From Sulfitobacter sp. M05 (GTDB lineage Bacteria > Pseudomonadota > Alphaproteobacteria > Rhodobacterales > Rhodobacteraceae), in NCBI RefSeq assembly GCF_029285175.1, contig NZ_JABEDH010000001.1, positions 248,001 through 312,000 of the forward strand: DNA of 64,000 nucleotides, read 5' to 3'. Under the pieces are notes generated by a model. It worked only from the letters and a program-made list of their open reading frames with translations. It ran no database searches and was not told the DNA's origin. This document shows positions 25,264 to 33,554 of the stretch, one piece after another. Position numbers and translations under genes: made by a program. Each line of letters begins with the position of its first letter. Position 1 is the first letter of the stretch.

Positions 25264-26154
25264 TCAGGCTGAAGGCACCAGACTGCCATCCCGCTTCATC
25301 TCGGTCACAAGTTTGAAAAATTCGCGGGCTGCGGGCATCAACAGGTTGTTTGGGCGCGACATCATATGCACCGTGCGCCGCGTGGTCACGTCAGCGAGGG
25401 GCAGGAATGCGAATTCGTCCAGCCGGTTGATCACGGCCAGCTGCGGCAGAACCGTTATCCCGATTCCCTGTCGTACAAGCCCCAGCAAGGACGCCGTATT
25501 GGGGACCATTAAACGTGAACGCGCCAATATGGGGGCAAAATCCGGGTCGGTGATCAAATGACAAAGGCCGTTTGCGATGATCATCTGATCGCCCATCGTG
25601 CGCCATGCCAGCTGATCCCAATTTGCGACAAGGGGATGATCTTTGCAGCAGACCAGACCAAAGGCGTCGCTGAAAAGCTCGCTCCGGCGCATCCCGTCAA
25701 TTTCAGGAAAAGAACCAATCCCGATATCTGCGCGTTCATGGCCTAGTTCGCGTGCGATTGTTGCGGAATCCATGTCGCGCAGATCAATCTGAACCTTAGG
25801 GTACTTCGCTGCAAACTTTGAGATAACCGGGGGCAAGACCGTTGTTGCCACAGAGGGGGTTACAGCCAGCCGCAGGTAGCCAAGTTCTGATTGTGACAAC
25901 CCCTCGATGACGGAAACCGTGTTCTCGAAATGGCTGACTTCGCGGCGTGCTTCTACCAGGATCAGCTCTCCGATCGGGGTCAGGCGCGACTTGCGCGCGG
26001 TTTCGAACAAGGCAGAGCCGACATGCTCTTCGAATTGCTTCAACATCATGGACAACGCAGAGGGGGTGCGCCCCAGCGCTTCGGCGGCTTCTGAAAGGCT
26101 GCCATGGGCGGCCACCATGACAAAACAGCGGAGCATATCAATCTTGATCGCCAA
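25264..26154 (-). CDS. LysR family transcriptional regulator
   Basis: 296 residues with an N-terminal winged helix (MLRCFVMVAAHGSLSEAAEA, GRTPSALSMMLKQFEEHVGS) and a LysR substrate-binding domain (LRLAVTPSVATTVLPPVISK, RADIGIGSFPEIDGMRRSEL, LGLVRQGIGITVLPQLAVIN). It lies upstream of the aldehyde dehydrogenase on the same strand (110-base gap) and divergent from ridA (121-base gap). It therefore probably controls both, responding to the imported compound or an intermediate. Confidence 0.93.
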   Translation of the reverse strand: MAIKIDMLRCFVMVAAHGSLSEAAEALGRTPSALSMMLKQFEEHVGSALFETARKSRLTPIGELILVEARREVSHFENTVSVIEGLSQSELGYLRLAVTPSVATTVLPPVISKFAAKYPKVQIDLRDMDSATIARELGHERADIGIGSFPEIDGMRRSELFSDAFGLVCCKDHPLVANWDQLAWRTMGDQMIIANGLCHLITDPDFAPILARSRLMVPNTASLLGLVRQGIGITVLPQLAVINRLDEFAFLPLADVTTRRTVHMMSRPNNLLMPAAREFFKLVTEMKRDGSLVPSA

Positions 26155-26275
26155 CTTAAATATTCCTGAAATAGATTCAATGAAATCGAGTTTGCCTCAA
26201 TTTTGAACTCGTGACCATATGGCAATCTCAGCATCCCTTAGGGGATGCAGCACAACATAAACGCAAGGAATTCCC

Positions 26276-26617
26276 ATGATCGAACGCATCGACACCGGCA
26301 CACGGTCTTCGAAAATCGTGAAACATAATGGTTTGGTCTACCTGACCGGCCAAGTGGCCGAGGGAGACACGATCCAAGATCAGGTACGCACATGTCTGGC
26401 CAATATCGATACCCTTTTAGAGCGCGCGGGATCGTCCCGTGAAAACATGCTGCGGGTCACCATCTGGTTGGCAGACATGAAGGACTTTGACGGGTTGAAC
26501 GAAGTCTGGAACGCTTGGGTCCCCGCCGGCCACGCACCGGCCCGCGCCTGTGGTGAAGCCAGATTGGCCCGCCCCGAGTTGAAAGTAGAGTTCATTGTCG
26601 ACGCGGTGTATTCATAA
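26276..26617 (+). CDS. RidA family protein (reactive intermediate deaminase-like)
   Basis: 113 residues of the YjgF/YER057c/UK114 fold. [51 protein letters not shown] and [14 protein letters not shown] match the family. R90 in APARACGE corresponds to the arginine that binds the substrate carboxylate in RidA. RidA hydrolyses imine/enamine intermediates to oxo-acids and ammonia. Placement divergent from the LysR gene of a catabolic operon fits handling of an imine made there. AAGGAATTCCC lies upstream of the ATG. Confidence 0.9.
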   Translation: MIERIDTGTRSSKIVKHNGLVYLTGQVAEGDTIQDQVRTCLANIDTLLERAGSSRENMLRVTIWLADMKDFDGLNEVWNAWVPAGHAPARACGEARLARPELKVEFIVDAVYS

Positions 26618-26708
26618 ATCTGAGCATCCCCACGACATCCAACCCGAAGCAGGTACCGGCAGGTTTATGCCGGTACGTGACGGGGGGCTGGCTCTGCCTC
26701 TGACCTGC

Positions 26709-26830
26709 GCCATATCTGCTTGAAGTAAAAACTACTCCTGCGCAGGGGCTGCTCATCAGGAACGCAATCGGATAAACCGGGAGGGCAGGTTTACGGAGGG
26801 GGCAGGATTAATGGGGCTTGAGCCCAAAGT
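26709..26830. repeat. Second, diverged copy of the 3.4-kb dispersed repeat (right half)
   Basis: This gene-free stretch shows patchy similarity to 3547-3650: ATCTGCTTGAAGTA against ATCTGTTTGAAGTA, AAACCGGGAGGGCAGGTTT against a similar AAACGGGCAAACTG block, and GCAGGATTAATGGGG against ACAGGATTAATGGG. The terminal GGGGCTTGAGCCC is a diverged palindrome at the position of GGGTCCTGACCC. No left-hand arm was found. It is likely a decayed member of the same element family. Confidence 0.45.
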
Positions 26831-26898
26831 TGATCTAGGTCATGGCCTTGTGTGTCTGATCTGTCAGGCTACCCATCACACCAAAACGGGAGCGCATT

Positions 26899-27309
26899 AT
26901 GAACGTCACGACTTTTTCTTTGGGGGCCGGAGCGGCGCTTGCTGTATTGGTGGCCTGTGCCCCTGTATCCATGCCAGAACCTTCCGAGGGGCAGGCGTTT
27001 TTTGCGCAGAACTGTGCGTCTTGTCACGGCAACAGTGGCCGCGGGAACGGCCCGGTCAGCGCTGATTTGACGCCCAAGCCCAGTGACCTTACGGTTCTGG
27101 CGCGCGGCAACGGCGGCACTTTTCCGACCGCCCGTGCGCTCAGCTATATCTGGGGCGATCCGGCGGACAACCACCTGACCCGTGTGATGCCGGAATTCGG
27201 CCCGGCCATGGCCGACGATCTGGTGCCGGTAGAGGTTGACGGGGTGCTGACCCCGACACCGCGCGCCTTGGCTGGTTTGCTGGGCTATCTGGAAAGCATC
27301 CAGCGTTAA
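26899..27309 (+). CDS. Cytochrome c-type lipoprotein, small
   Basis: 136 residues. The N-terminus is a lipoprotein signal with LAVLVAC (Cys20). A single heme-attachment motif CASCH (C39, C42, H43) follows, with EGQAFFAQNCASCHGNSGRG and, further on, RVMPEFGPAM, whose methionine is a candidate sixth ligand. It is thus a monoheme c-type cytochrome anchored in a membrane and facing the periplasm, with an electron-transfer role that cannot be narrowed. The stop overlaps by 4 bases the stop of the convergent gene on the minus strand. Confidence 0.88.
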   Translation: MNVTTFSLGAGAALAVLVACAPVSMPEPSEGQAFFAQNCASCHGNSGRGNGPVSADLTPKPSDLTVLARGNGGTFPTARALSYIWGDPADNHLTRVMPEFGPAMADDLVPVEVDGVLTPTPRALAGLLGYLESIQR

Positions 27310-27998
27310 CCGCAGATTCCGCGCACCTCAAGCCCGTCCCACGGCAGGCGCACACTCCATTCGCGTGTCTGGGGCAGGGGTTTGACCGGCATCACCTGAG
27401 CAATCAGCCCGTGCAGGCGTTGCGTGCGCGGGGCGGTGGGCGCAAGGGCGCGGCAACACACGTATTCCTCGACAATTGAGCCTTGCTGTTCAAATCCGAA
27501 GTCGCCGAATTTGCGCATCTTGTCGATCTCAAAGAGATAGGGGTCGGCACCGCCGCCATGTTCGGACGCCGCCCGCAGCGGTGAATAGCCGGTGGTGGCG
27601 CGGTTCTGCCATTGCCAGACATGGGTCATCTCATGGGCGAACAGCATGGCGGCGATAAGGCCGATGGTATCGGGGTATTCAGGCAGGTAGTCGTCGATAA
27701 ACCAGTCCTTATCAAAGAGGACACGGTTATAGAGCGCCACAGCGGCGGGTTTTGTCGTTACAATTTCTTCTGTCGGCGGGGGCAGGATCAATTCGCGACA
27801 GGTGGTGCGCGGGCGCGGTTTGCGCCGGAATGTGACCGCGCGCGTGGGTGCCCCATCATGCAGGCGCACGCGGTCATAGTTCAAAGTATCGCCGTGGATC
27901 GTGCCCAGAAAGGCGCGTTCATTCTCGGTCAGGGGCCGGCCACAGGCGGCCAGCAACAGACAGAGGGCCAGGGCGCGGATGATTTGATGTCCGATCAT
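27306..27998 (-). CDS. Lipoprotein with HExxH metalloprotease-like motif
   Basis: 230 residues. A signal peptide ends in the lipobox LLAACG (Cys19). The central part has LIAAMLFAHEMTHVWQWQNR, an HExxH zinc-binding motif that is followed by YSPLRAASEHGG; a downstream glutamate could be the third ligand. A C-terminal CCRALAP segment adds cysteines. It resembles putative zinc metallopeptidases found near Rhodobacterales envelope genes, but I cannot name a family with certainty. It overlaps the thioesterase gene (ATGA) on the same strand. Confidence 0.75.
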   Translation of the reverse strand: MIGHQIIRALALCLLLAACGRPLTENERAFLGTIHGDTLNYDRVRLHDGAPTRAVTFRRKPRPRTTCRELILPPPTEEIVTTKPAAVALYNRVLFDKDWFIDDYLPEYPDTIGLIAAMLFAHEMTHVWQWQNRATTGYSPLRAASEHGGGADPYLFEIDKMRKFGDFGFEQQGSIVEEYVCCRALAPTAPRTQRLHGLIAQVMPVKPLPQTREWSVRLPWDGLEVRGICG

Positions 27999-28396
27999 CG
28001 GGCGAAAGTGGCGGTGGCCAGGGCCACAGGCTTGCCCGAGGGTTCGGCGATCAGAGTGCAGCGGGCAAAGAGCATTGATTTCCCGGCGCGGGTCACCTCC
28101 GCCTCGCAGCGGATGCTGTCGCCCGTCGCGGGCCGCAGGAACTGGGTGTCCAGCGTCACAGTGCCCACGGGTTCGGGCGCGTCCAGATGGCCGAAACAGG
28201 CAAAGACCATGGCGGTATCAGCCAGCGCGGTGAGGGCCTGACCACAGACGATGTCGCCAATGCGTTTGATGTCGGGGCTGATTGGGATGGTCATGACAGT
28301 CTTGGTCGCGGAGATTTCATTGATCACGGGGGACAGGGCCTTGATCCAAGGGGCGAACCCCTGATCAAGGATGGTCTGGGCGGTTTCGGGTGTCAT
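27995..28396 (-). CDS. PaaI-type hotdog thioesterase
   Basis: 133 residues of the hotdog fold. The family blocks are GFAPWIKALSPVINEISATK, RIGDIVCGQALTALADTAMV and VTLDTQFLRPATGDSIRCEAEV. Members hydrolyse acyl-CoA thioesters; the acid in the central helix is D/N-type (ADTAM). The specific acyl group is unknown. It is coupled to the downstream lipoprotein gene by a 4-base overlap. Confidence 0.85.
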   Translation of the reverse strand: MTPETAQTILDQGFAPWIKALSPVINEISATKTVMTIPISPDIKRIGDIVCGQALTALADTAMVFACFGHLDAPEPVGTVTLDTQFLRPATGDSIRCEAEVTRAGKSMLFARCTLIAEPSGKPVALATATFAR

Positions 28397-28687
28397 GTCT
28401 GCGGGTTCCGTTATGGGTGGGGTGCGTCCACCCTAGGGCGTGATTTCGCAGGTGCAACCCACGCGCGCCCTTGATCGGAGTTCCCCCGTAGCCACAGATG
28501 CTATGTCCACCAATGCGCCAAACGTAACCGTTGTTAAATGCCCGTTGCACAGCCTCACTTAGGTTGCGTTGAAGCCCCTTCCCCATGGGGGGAAGGGAAG
28601 GGGCTATGCGCCAAAGGCGCATTGGGATGCGGTAACGAGTGTTGGGAGCGGAAGGCCGACAGCGTGATGATAGCAGGAGGGCGCGGT
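28397..28687. other. Intergenic stretch with strong hairpin, no recognisable gene
   Basis: About 290 bases between the thioesterase and NYN genes. A 9-bp GC-rich stem (CCCTTCCCC at 28576-28584 and GGGGAAGGG at 28589-28597) with a four-base loop is the main structure; no T run follows on either strand. A second small repeat GCGCC/GGCGC lies at about 28609-28621. A minus-strand frame through the region shows no family similarity that I recognise. It could be a decayed element or hold an RNA; the evidence is structure only. Confidence 0.4.
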
Positions 28688-29494
28688 TCACCCGCTAGAA
28701 AACATTTTTACGAGCAACCTTTTTGCCCTTTCGTCCGAAACGTTAAAGTTGTGGATTTCACTCTGATTGCTGGAAGGGAAATGCAGAACAACAGCAATTA
28801 AATCGGTGTCACGCTGTACAATCGCCACTTCTGTTCCGTCAATGGTGCTGTTTGCGATGACAGTTGCTGCGGTTCCAAGTTTTGAAACGTTATAATGCTC
28901 TTGGGCGCGTTCTATGCTGGTAACGGCATTTGTAGTTACGCCCGGAATGCAGCGGGCAAGTAACAATCTACCGATGCGAACATAATTATCCGAATTGTCT
29001 CGCATTCTTGGCGAAACGCTGCCGATATTTGGATTGCCGAAGGCGCAAACGGTTGTAGAGATACCTAAATCGACTAACGCATTTATTAAAGGCAAGAGAT
29101 CTCCGTCGTCACTGAAGATAATCGCTCCAGACAGTTTGTCCTGAGCTGCTAATTGCATGGCTTCAACAGCTAGGCGAACATCGACTCCTTCTTCCTTACT
29201 CTTCTCCCCTATTTTCTTTAGAAGAGTGAACCGCACAATATGTGAAGGGACGGTTTGCAATTTCCTCACAAAGCCATTTGGCTCGCCATTCTTTCTTATT
29301 GCGCAATAAAGGTAAATCCGTTTTGCGTTACAGGTTTTTGTGACGCCAGAAAAATAAAATTCTTGAATCTCTTCGTTTTCAAAGCCAAAACTTCTCAATT
29401 TTTCCCACAATTTCTGGCGAACATTTTCAGCGTCTATGAACCCGTAGACGACATCTTGACTATTTCGCGGGAAATTCCATGAACCAATGGTCAA
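28688..29494 (-). CDS. NYN domain (PIN-like nuclease) protein
   Basis: 268 residues with an N-terminal NYN/DUF88 domain. The acidic residues of the PIN-like active site are visible: D in VVYGFIDAENVRQ, D in EEGVDVRLAVEAMQLAAQ, and DD in AIIFSDDGDLLPLINAL. The rest (about 110 residues) has no named domain. NYN proteins act as metal-dependent ribonucleases or are linked to RNA handling and phage defence. A TTG start at 29494 overlaps the parE stop (TTGA), so it may be translated by coupling. The gene is clearly more A+T-rich than parE and uses different codons, which suggests later acquisition. Confidence 0.8.
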   Translation of the reverse strand: MTIGSWNFPRNSQDVVYGFIDAENVRQKLWEKLRSFGFENEEIQEFYFSGVTKTCNAKRIYLYCAIRKNGEPNGFVRKLQTVPSHIVRFTLLKKIGEKSKEEGVDVRLAVEAMQLAAQDKLSGAIIFSDDGDLLPLINALVDLGISTTVCAFGNPNIGSVSPRMRDNSDNYVRIGRLLLARCIPGVTTNAVTSIERAQEHYNVSKLGTAATVIANSTIDGTEVAIVQRDTDLIAVVLHFPSSNQSEIHNFNVSDERAKRLLVKMFSSG

Positions 29495-31452
29495 ACATCC
29501 AACTCCTCCATAGCCGCAAACTTCGCGTTCTCCTGAATGTACTGGAACCGCAACTCCGGCTTTTTCCCCATCAAACGCTCTACCAGATCGCCGGTTTCAC
29601 CCGGTACATCCTCTTGCACCGATACCCTAATCAACTTGCGCGTTGCGGGGTCCATTGTGGTTTCTTTCAGGTCCTTCGCGTCCATCTCGCCCAGACCCTT
29701 AAAGCGTTGCAAATCAATCTTGCCCTTGCCGCCAAGACCCTTTTCCAACCAGTGGTTTTTCTCTGCGTCATCCGCCACATAGAGCCGTTTCGCCCCCTGT
29801 GTCAGGCGGAACAGCGGCGGGCAGGCCAGATAGAGGTGGCCGCCGTCAATCAAGGGGCGCATCTGCGTGTAGAAAAACGTCATCAACAGTGCCGCGATAT
29901 GCGCCCCGTCGACATCCGCATCGGTCATAATGATGATCTTGTCATAGCGCAGGTCATCAAGGTTGAATTTGGTGCCCATGCCACAGCCCAGCGCCTCGCA
30001 AAGGTCGCTGATTTCCGCATTTGTTGTCAGCTTGGACGAGGCCGCCCCCAGCACGTTCAGAATTTTGCCCTTCAGCGGCAGCAACGCTTGTGTCTTGCGG
30101 TCCCGCGCGCCTTTGCCCGAGCCACCGGCAGAGTCGCCCTCGACGATGAACAACTCGGTGCCAGTGCGGTCCTTGTTGGTGCAATCGGTTAGTTTGCCGG
30201 GCAGGCGCAGTTTTTTCGTTGCGGATTTGCGCGCGGTTTCCTTTTCCTGACGGCGGCGCAGGCGTTCTTCGGCCCGCAGCACCAGAAAATCAAGAATGGC
30301 ACCGGCGGATTTTGTATCTGCCGCCAGCCAGTTGTCGAAATGGTCGCGCACCGCGCCCTCGGTCATTTTCTGGGCGGATTCCGTTGACAAGCGGTCCTTG
30401 GTCTGGCCCACAAAGGCCGGATCAGCGATGAAGCAGGACACAAGGGCACAGCCGCCTGAAACCAGGTCTTCACGGGTGATCTGTGCGGCCTTTTTGTTAT
30501 GCGACAATTCGCCGTAAGCCTTGATCCCCTTGAGGATCGCAGCCCAGAAACCGGCGACATGGGTGCCGCCCTCGGGGGTGGGAACCGTGTTACAATAGGA
30601 CTGGATGAACCCGTCTTTGGTCGGGGTCCAGTTGATCGCCCATTCCACTTTACCCGGTGCGCCGAATTTCTCCTGAAAATCCACGGTGCCGGCAAAGGGC
30701 GCATCGGCATAGGTCATCGCCCCGCCCAGCGTCTCCTTGAGGTAATCAGACAGGCCGCCGGGGAAATGAAAAGTCGCCTCTTGCGGAGTGTCGCCATCTG
30801 CGATCTCGGATTTCCAACGGATTTCGACGCCGGAGAACAAATAGGCCTTGGACTGGACAGATTTATAAAGTTTCGAGGGTTTGAAGCGATGCCCGCCAAA
30901 GATATCTGGGTCGGCGTGGAAGGTCACCGTGGTGCCGCGCCGATTGGGGGCCGCACCCAGCTTTTCCAAGGGGCCCAGCGGCACACCGCGCGAAAACCGT
31001 TGTTCGAACAATTCGCGGTTGCGCGCGACCTGTACAACCATGCTGTCGGACAGGGCGTTCACCACTGAAGAGCCCACACCGTTCAAACCGCCCGAGGTCT
31101 GATAGGCCTTGCCTGAAAACTTGCCGCCCGCGTGCAGCGTACAAAGGATCACCTCAAGTGCGGATTTGTCGGGGAATTTGGGGTGGGGATCAATCGGAAT
31201 ACCGCGCCCGTTATCGCGGATGGTGATGGCGTAATCTGCGTGCAGCTCGACCTCAATCCGGTTGGCATGGCCGGCGACGGCCTCGTCCATGGAGTTGTCC
31301 AGCACCTCGGCCACCATGTGATGCAGCGCGCGTTCGTCGGTGCCGCCAATGTACATACCGGGGCGCAGGCGCACGGCCTCCAGCCCCTCCAGCACCTCGA
31401 TCGAGGAGGCGTCGTATTTTTCAGGTTCCTGGCCGGACAGAAGATCGCTCAT
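29491..31452 (-). CDS. parE: DNA topoisomerase IV subunit B
   Basis: 653 residues. The GHKL ATPase has EVLDNSMDEAVAGHANRIEV, IRDNGRGIPIDPHPKFPDKS and SGGLNGVGSSVVNALSD. The TOPRIM domain has LFIVEGDSAGGSGKGARDRK, LLPLKGKILNV and IIIMTDADVDGAHIAALLMT, with the catalytic E and DxD residues. ParE rather than GyrB is favoured by the short length (GyrB is about 800 residues) and by the AARKSATKKLRLPGKLTD-like region before TOPRIM. With ParC it decatenates daughter chromosomes. Its stop is overlapped by the NYN gene. Confidence 0.93.
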   Translation of the reverse strand: MSDLLSGQEPEKYDASSIEVLEGLEAVRLRPGMYIGGTDERALHHMVAEVLDNSMDEAVAGHANRIEVELHADYAITIRDNGRGIPIDPHPKFPDKSALEVILCTLHAGGKFSGKAYQTSGGLNGVGSSVVNALSDSMVVQVARNRELFEQRFSRGVPLGPLEKLGAAPNRRGTTVTFHADPDIFGGHRFKPSKLYKSVQSKAYLFSGVEIRWKSEIADGDTPQEATFHFPGGLSDYLKETLGGAMTYADAPFAGTVDFQEKFGAPGKVEWAINWTPTKDGFIQSYCNTVPTPEGGTHVAGFWAAILKGIKAYGELSHNKKAAQITREDLVSGGCALVSCFIADPAFVGQTKDRLSTESAQKMTEGAVRDHFDNWLAADTKSAGAILDFLVLRAEERLRRRQEKETARKSATKKLRLPGKLTDCTNKDRTGTELFIVEGDSAGGSGKGARDRKTQALLPLKGKILNVLGAASSKLTTNAEISDLCEALGCGMGTKFNLDDLRYDKIIIMTDADVDGAHIAALLMTFFYTQMRPLIDGGHLYLACPPLFRLTQGAKRLYVADDAEKNHWLEKGLGGKGKIDLQRFKGLGEMDAKDLKETTMDPATRKLIRVSVQEDVPGETGDLVERLMGKKPELRFQYIQENAKFAAMEELDV

Positions 31453-31692
31453 GGGGCTGCTCGCTGTTTTTGGTTTGCGCTATTCTGACAGGCGCGACAG
31501 GGGCGCGCAATCATGCTTCTGGGATCATCCACAGGTTTGATGCGTGAACGGGGCGGCAGGCGGGGCATCGAGGAGATATGGGCAAATCGATTGCCGGCTT
31601 TGGCGTACCCGCTGTGCGAATTTGCAAGCGAAGGGGTTGCGTTGTGCGGTGTTTCACGTTTCTTTTCCAAGATCCAAGCAAGGAGCCCTGAT

Positions 31693-32301
31693 ATGGCATG
31701 GATCAAAACAATTCCTTTCGACGCCGCCACCGGCAAACTGCGCGCGCTGTACAAACGTGTGACCGGGCCGAACAGCAATGTCGACAACATCATGATGATG
31801 CATTCGCTGCGCCCGCACACGATGGAAGGGCACATGGCGATTTACAAATATGTACTGCATCACAAGGACAATGCGGTGCCAAAGTGGTTTCTGGAAACGC
31901 TGGGGGTTTGGGTATCTTCGCTAAATACCTGTTCCTACTGCGTGGAGCATCACTTTGCCGGCCTGAAACGTCTGTTGCGCGATGATGTGCGGGCCGATGG
32001 GTTGCGGGCTGCAATCGAGGCGCGTGATATCGCCGAGGCCCCTTTGGACGGGCGGGAGCAGGAAGCACTGCGCTATGCCCAAAAGCTGACGGTTAATCCG
32101 GCGGATTTGGTCCAGAGCGATGTGCAAGCGCTGCGGGATGCAGGTTGGGAGGACGGCGAGATCCTCGAGATTAATCAGGTTAGCGCGTATTTTTCCTATG
32201 CCAACCGCACGGTTCTGGGGCTGGGGTGTTCGACGCAGGGCGACGTGATCGGCCTGAGCCCGGGCAACAATGATGATCCCGATGACTGGGGTCATGCGTA
32301 G
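31693..32301 (+). CDS. Peroxidase-related / AhpD-type carboxymuconolactone decarboxylase family protein
   Basis: 202 residues from ATG 31693 after AAGGAG; upstream in-frame codons lack a ribosome site. The central LNTCSYCVEHHFAGLKRLL carries the redox C80-x-x-C83 and histidines of the AhpD/CMD fold. DGREQEALRYAQKLTVNP and DGEILEINQVSAYFSYANRT match the 'uncharacterised peroxidase-related enzyme' branch. The likely role is alkylhydroperoxidase-like disulfide reduction, but the electron donor is unknown. The gene is divergent from parE. Confidence 0.88.
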   Translation: MAWIKTIPFDAATGKLRALYKRVTGPNSNVDNIMMMHSLRPHTMEGHMAIYKYVLHHKDNAVPKWFLETLGVWVSSLNTCSYCVEHHFAGLKRLLRDDVRADGLRAAIEARDIAEAPLDGREQEALRYAQKLTVNPADLVQSDVQALRDAGWEDGEILEINQVSAYFSYANRTVLGLGCSTQGDVIGLSPGNNDDPDDWGHA

Positions 32302-32372
32302 GGCGGGATCAGTCCCGCCACACCCTGTCTTGCTGCTGTAGGGCGGGATTTATCCCGCCATCCACCCATCTA

Positions 32373-33245
32373 TCAAGCAACCCAGTTCAGGATTGCCTGT
32401 GCTACGGCCTCGGGTTGCTGATGGTGCAACCAGTGATCTGCGCCGGTGATGTCAACGCGGGTCAACTCCGGGGCAAAATCCTCAAGCCCCTCTGTCGCTT
32501 CGGGCAACAGCGCCGTGTCCTCGGCCCCCCAGATCAGCAAATGAGGACAGCGCACATGCAGCTTGTCCAAGGGCAGCTCCGGCATTTGCACAACCTCACC
32601 AACCTTTGGCACCACCAGAGGAGAGGCGCGGTACCAGTTCACCATGCCGCGCATCCGTCCGGGGCGTGCCCATTCCGTGCGATAGGCGGCAGCGGTTGCC
32701 GCATCCGCCCAAGCATGATTCATACTGGCCGAAAACAAGGTGGAAAGCTTGGCAAAGTCATTTTCGGCCAGCCGGTTTTCAGAGCCTTCGCTGCGCAGGT
32801 AGTGGATGTATTGCGAGGCCTCGGCCTGCGCGCCGCCCTTGGCCAACGCGCGCTGGAACGGCACCGGATGCACCCCGTTCATGATGATCAGTTTTTGCAC
32901 CAGTTCAGGGCGGAACATCGCCAGACCATAGGCAACCGCTGCGCCCCAGTCATGGCCCAGCACATGGATCGGCACATCACCAATCAGTGCGGCCATATCG
33001 GCCACCAGCTTTGACGTGGCATATTGGGACACCTCGGCGGGGGCCCAGCTTTGGCCAAATCCGCGCTGGTCTGGTGCAATGCAATGAAAGCGCTGCGCCA
33101 ATAGGGGGGCAAGCTGTCCCCAGGCACCGCCGTATTCGGGAAACCCGTGCAGCATCAAAAGAACCGGCAGGTTCTCATCCCCCCAATGGCGAATAAAGAA
33201 CGGGTTGCCATGTAACTCAACAGTCTCTGTTCTGGGCGCGCTCAT
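32373..33245 (-). CDS. Alpha/beta hydrolase (epoxide hydrolase / haloalkane dehalogenase-like)
   Basis: 290 residues with the alpha/beta-hydrolase core. MLHGFPEYGGAW gives the oxyanion HGxP motif. HVLGHDWGAAVAYG has an aspartate (D99) in the nucleophile position, typical of epoxide hydrolases and dehalogenases rather than serine esterases. ITGADHWLHHQQPEAVAQAI supplies the catalytic histidine near the C-terminus. The acid is probably the aspartate in LIWGAEDTALLPE. The substrate is unknown. It stands alone on this strand. Confidence 0.88.
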   Translation of the reverse strand: MSAPRTETVELHGNPFFIRHWGDENLPVLLMLHGFPEYGGAWGQLAPLLAQRFHCIAPDQRGFGQSWAPAEVSQYATSKLVADMAALIGDVPIHVLGHDWGAAVAYGLAMFRPELVQKLIIMNGVHPVPFQRALAKGGAQAEASQYIHYLRSEGSENRLAENDFAKLSTLFSASMNHAWADAATAAAYRTEWARPGRMRGMVNWYRASPLVVPKVGEVVQMPELPLDKLHVRCPHLLIWGAEDTALLPEATEGLEDFAPELTRVDITGADHWLHHQQPEAVAQAILNWVA

Positions 33246-33554
33246 ACATCTGTCCTTCCGGCATTAATCAAATTTGCGCGGGCTTCCTGTGGCCGATAGG
33301 GCGGATCGGTGCATTTCGGTTGCAACGATCCTTGGACAAATCCGCGCCAATGTCTCAAACTATCCTCACCCAAGCATATCATTGCCGTATGTACCACTGA
33401 CGACGCTGGGTTACAGCGACCGGACCCGGCAAGGCAGCGCCTCGTGCGTCCCTATCCGTCGGGATGACCGCATTATTTTGATGGATCAGAGGCCAGGACG
33501 ATTTCGCGCAGTTGCCCCCTTTCCCTTGGTATCGCCGAGGCGTATGCCTATCAA
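33246..33554. other. Gene-free stretch upstream of the MATE gene
   Basis: About 310 bases between divergent hydrolase and MATE genes. It presumably contains both promoters. No tRNA, repeat, hairpin with T run or convincing small gene was recognised. Confidence 0.5.
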
